From: JALORV01 sp044225415
Lineage (GTDB): Bacteria; Pseudomonadota; Gammaproteobacteria; Burkholderiales; Burkholderiaceae_F
Length of the DNA stretch: 17,278 nt
Reading direction: 5' to 3'
NCBI GenBank assembly: GCA_044225415.1
Contig: JBGAIO010000055.1
Coordinates: 1-17,278, forward strand
Each line of letters opens with the position of its first letter. Within the stretch, counting starts at the first letter, position 1. Under the pieces are notes generated by a model. That model had not been told where the DNA came from. It searched no databases and worked only from the letters and a program-made list of their open reading frames with translations. A program made the position numbers and the translations under genes. Below, one piece after another: positions 16,357-17,278 of the stretch.

Positions 16357-17278
16357 ATGACGCGCCTGGTGCTCGCCGGCGGCGGCCACGCGCACCTCTA
16401 CGTGCTGCGCGCACTGGCGCGCCGGCGCCCTGCGAACCTGACCGTCACGCTGGTCACGCCGTACGAGCGCCAGCTCTACAGCGGCATGCTGCCGGGCTGG
16501 ATCGCCGGCCACTACGGCATCGACGACCTGGCAATCCCGCTCGCGCCGTGGATCCGGCGCGCCGGCATCGCGGTGGTGACCGAGCGCGTCGCGCGCGTCG
16601 ATCTGCGCGCAGGCGCCGTGTACACGCCGCAGGGCGAACCGCTCGGCTTCGACGTGCTGTCGCTGGCGGTGGGCTCGGAGACCGCGTTCGACGGCATCGT
16701 CGGTGCGGAGCGCTGGGGCGTGCCGCTGCGGCCGCTGGAGGATTTCGTCGCGACATGGTCGGCGCTCGGACCACGGCTGGCCGAAGCGGACCGCCCCGTG
16801 ATCGCGGTGATCGGCGCGGGCGCGGGGGGCGCGGAAGTCGCGCTGGCGATCGCTCATCGCATGCGCACCGCGGGCAACGGCGCGCAGGTGCAGCTCATCA
16901 CCGGCGGATTGCTGCTGCCCGGCCACGGCGAAGGTACGCGCCGCCGGGTGCGCCGCGCGCTGATGCAGGCGGGCGTGCGCGTGTTCGACGCCGCCGCGCG
17001 CCGCATCGATGGGGATCATGTCGTGCTGGAAGACGGCTCGACGCTGGCGAGCGACATGACGCTGCTCGCCACCGGTGCCGCACCCGCCGCGTGGCTGCGC
17101 GACAGCGGGCTGGCGCGCGACGAGAGCGGCTTCATCCGCGTCGATCACTGCCTGCGATCGGTGTCACATCCCAATGTCCATGCGGCCGGCGACATCGCGA
17201 CCATGGTCGACGAGCCACGTGCGCACTCCGGGGTCTACGCCGTGCGCGCCGGGCCGCCGCTGGCCGAGAACCTGCTGC
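16357..17278 (+). CDS. FAD/NAD(P)-dependent oxidoreductase of the 'N-terminal to SelD' type, truncated by window end
   Basis: An open frame from ATG 16357 to the edge, 307 residues seen. LVLAGGGHAHLYVLRALA (4-21) is the FAD-binding start, with the HAH variant typical of the family found fused to or beside SelD. TPYERQLYSGMLPGWIAGHY (34-53) is its most distinctive motif. VIGAGAGGAEVALAI (151-165) binds NAD(P)H and VHAAGDIA (274-281) is the second FAD contact. The overall architecture resembles Ndh-type NADH dehydrogenases, but the family is linked to selenophosphate synthetase. About 70 residues of the oxidoreductase should lie beyond the edge. Whether it continues into a SelD domain cannot be seen. 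It lies 38 nt after DUF3047 on the same strand. Confidence 0.86.
   Translation, partial: MTRLVLAGGGHAHLYVLRALARRRPANLTVTLVTPYERQLYSGMLPGWIAGHYGIDDLAIPLAPWIRRAGIAVVTERVARVDLRAGAVYTPQGEPLGFDVLSLAVGSETAFDGIVGAERWGVPLRPLEDFVATWSALGPRLAEADRPVIAVIGAGAGGAEVALAIAHRMRTAGNGAQVQLITGGLLLPGHGEGTRRRVRRALMQAGVRVFDAAARRIDGDHVVLEDGSTLASDMTLLATGAAPAAWLRDSGLARDESGFIRVDHCLRSVSHPNVHAAGDIATMVDEPRAHSGVYAVRAGPPLAENLL

Overview
The window is a very GC-rich bacterial chromosome segment, with a strong G/C third-position bias that produces long false antisense frames. It is packed with genes, almost all on the plus strand. The tctC-tctB-tctA order with a Bug-type solute-binding protein, next to a CaiB/BaiF CoA-transferase and a YwrD-type gamma-glutamyltransferase, points to a betaproteobacterium, probably Burkholderiales or a close relative. 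This is inferred from gene content only. No rRNA, tRNA, CRISPR array, insertion sequence or phage gene is visible. No gene-free stretch exceeds about 90 bases.

Left part (1-8213). A minus-strand gene runs off the left edge (DUF4442 thioesterase-like, start at 114). Opposite it lie a CaiB/BaiF CoA-transferase (189-1409) and an acylphosphatase (1418-1711). A good sigma-70-type promoter (1738-1766) then drives tctC-tctB-tctA (1813-4817), a tripartite tricarboxylate-type importer. Two hairpins follow tctA. Next is a gamma-glutamyltransferase gene (4880-6506) broken by a frameshift near 5501, then a FabH-like ketoacyl synthase III with a long C-terminal extension (6592-7755) and an orphan three-helix membrane protein (7827-8213).

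Right part (8296 to the right edge). Nine tightly spaced or overlapping plus-strand genes look like one operon. A 3-hydroxyisobutyrate-dehydrogenase-family oxidoreductase (8296-9207) is followed 9 nt later by a radical SAM/Cys-rich ArsS-family enzyme (9217-10194). Then come a degenerate calcineurin-like phosphoesterase (10187-11176), a fusion of a TVP38/DedA-like membrane domain to a MerA/lipoamide-dehydrogenase-type flavoprotein (11217-13505), an atypical Rossmann-fold protein (13502-14239), a GT2-type transferase (14251-14958), a CofC-like DUF2064 transferase (14955-15587), an exported DUF3047 protein (15584-16318) and the start of a flavoprotein of the type found N-terminal to SelD (16357 onward).

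The two transferases and the radical SAM enzyme belong to families named either 'arsenosugar biosynthesis' or 'rSAM/selenodomain-associated'. Together with the SelD-associated flavoprotein they suggest a pathway that builds or handles a small selenium- or arsenic-containing, probably sugar-linked, metabolite. No ArsM methyltransferase and no SelD is visible, so the element involved is unresolved. This cluster is the most interesting part of the window. Within it, the phosphoesterase-like protein has lost every ligand specific to metal site 1 and kept every ligand of metal site 2, and the membrane-flavoprotein fusion lacks the mercury-binding cysteines of a real MerA.
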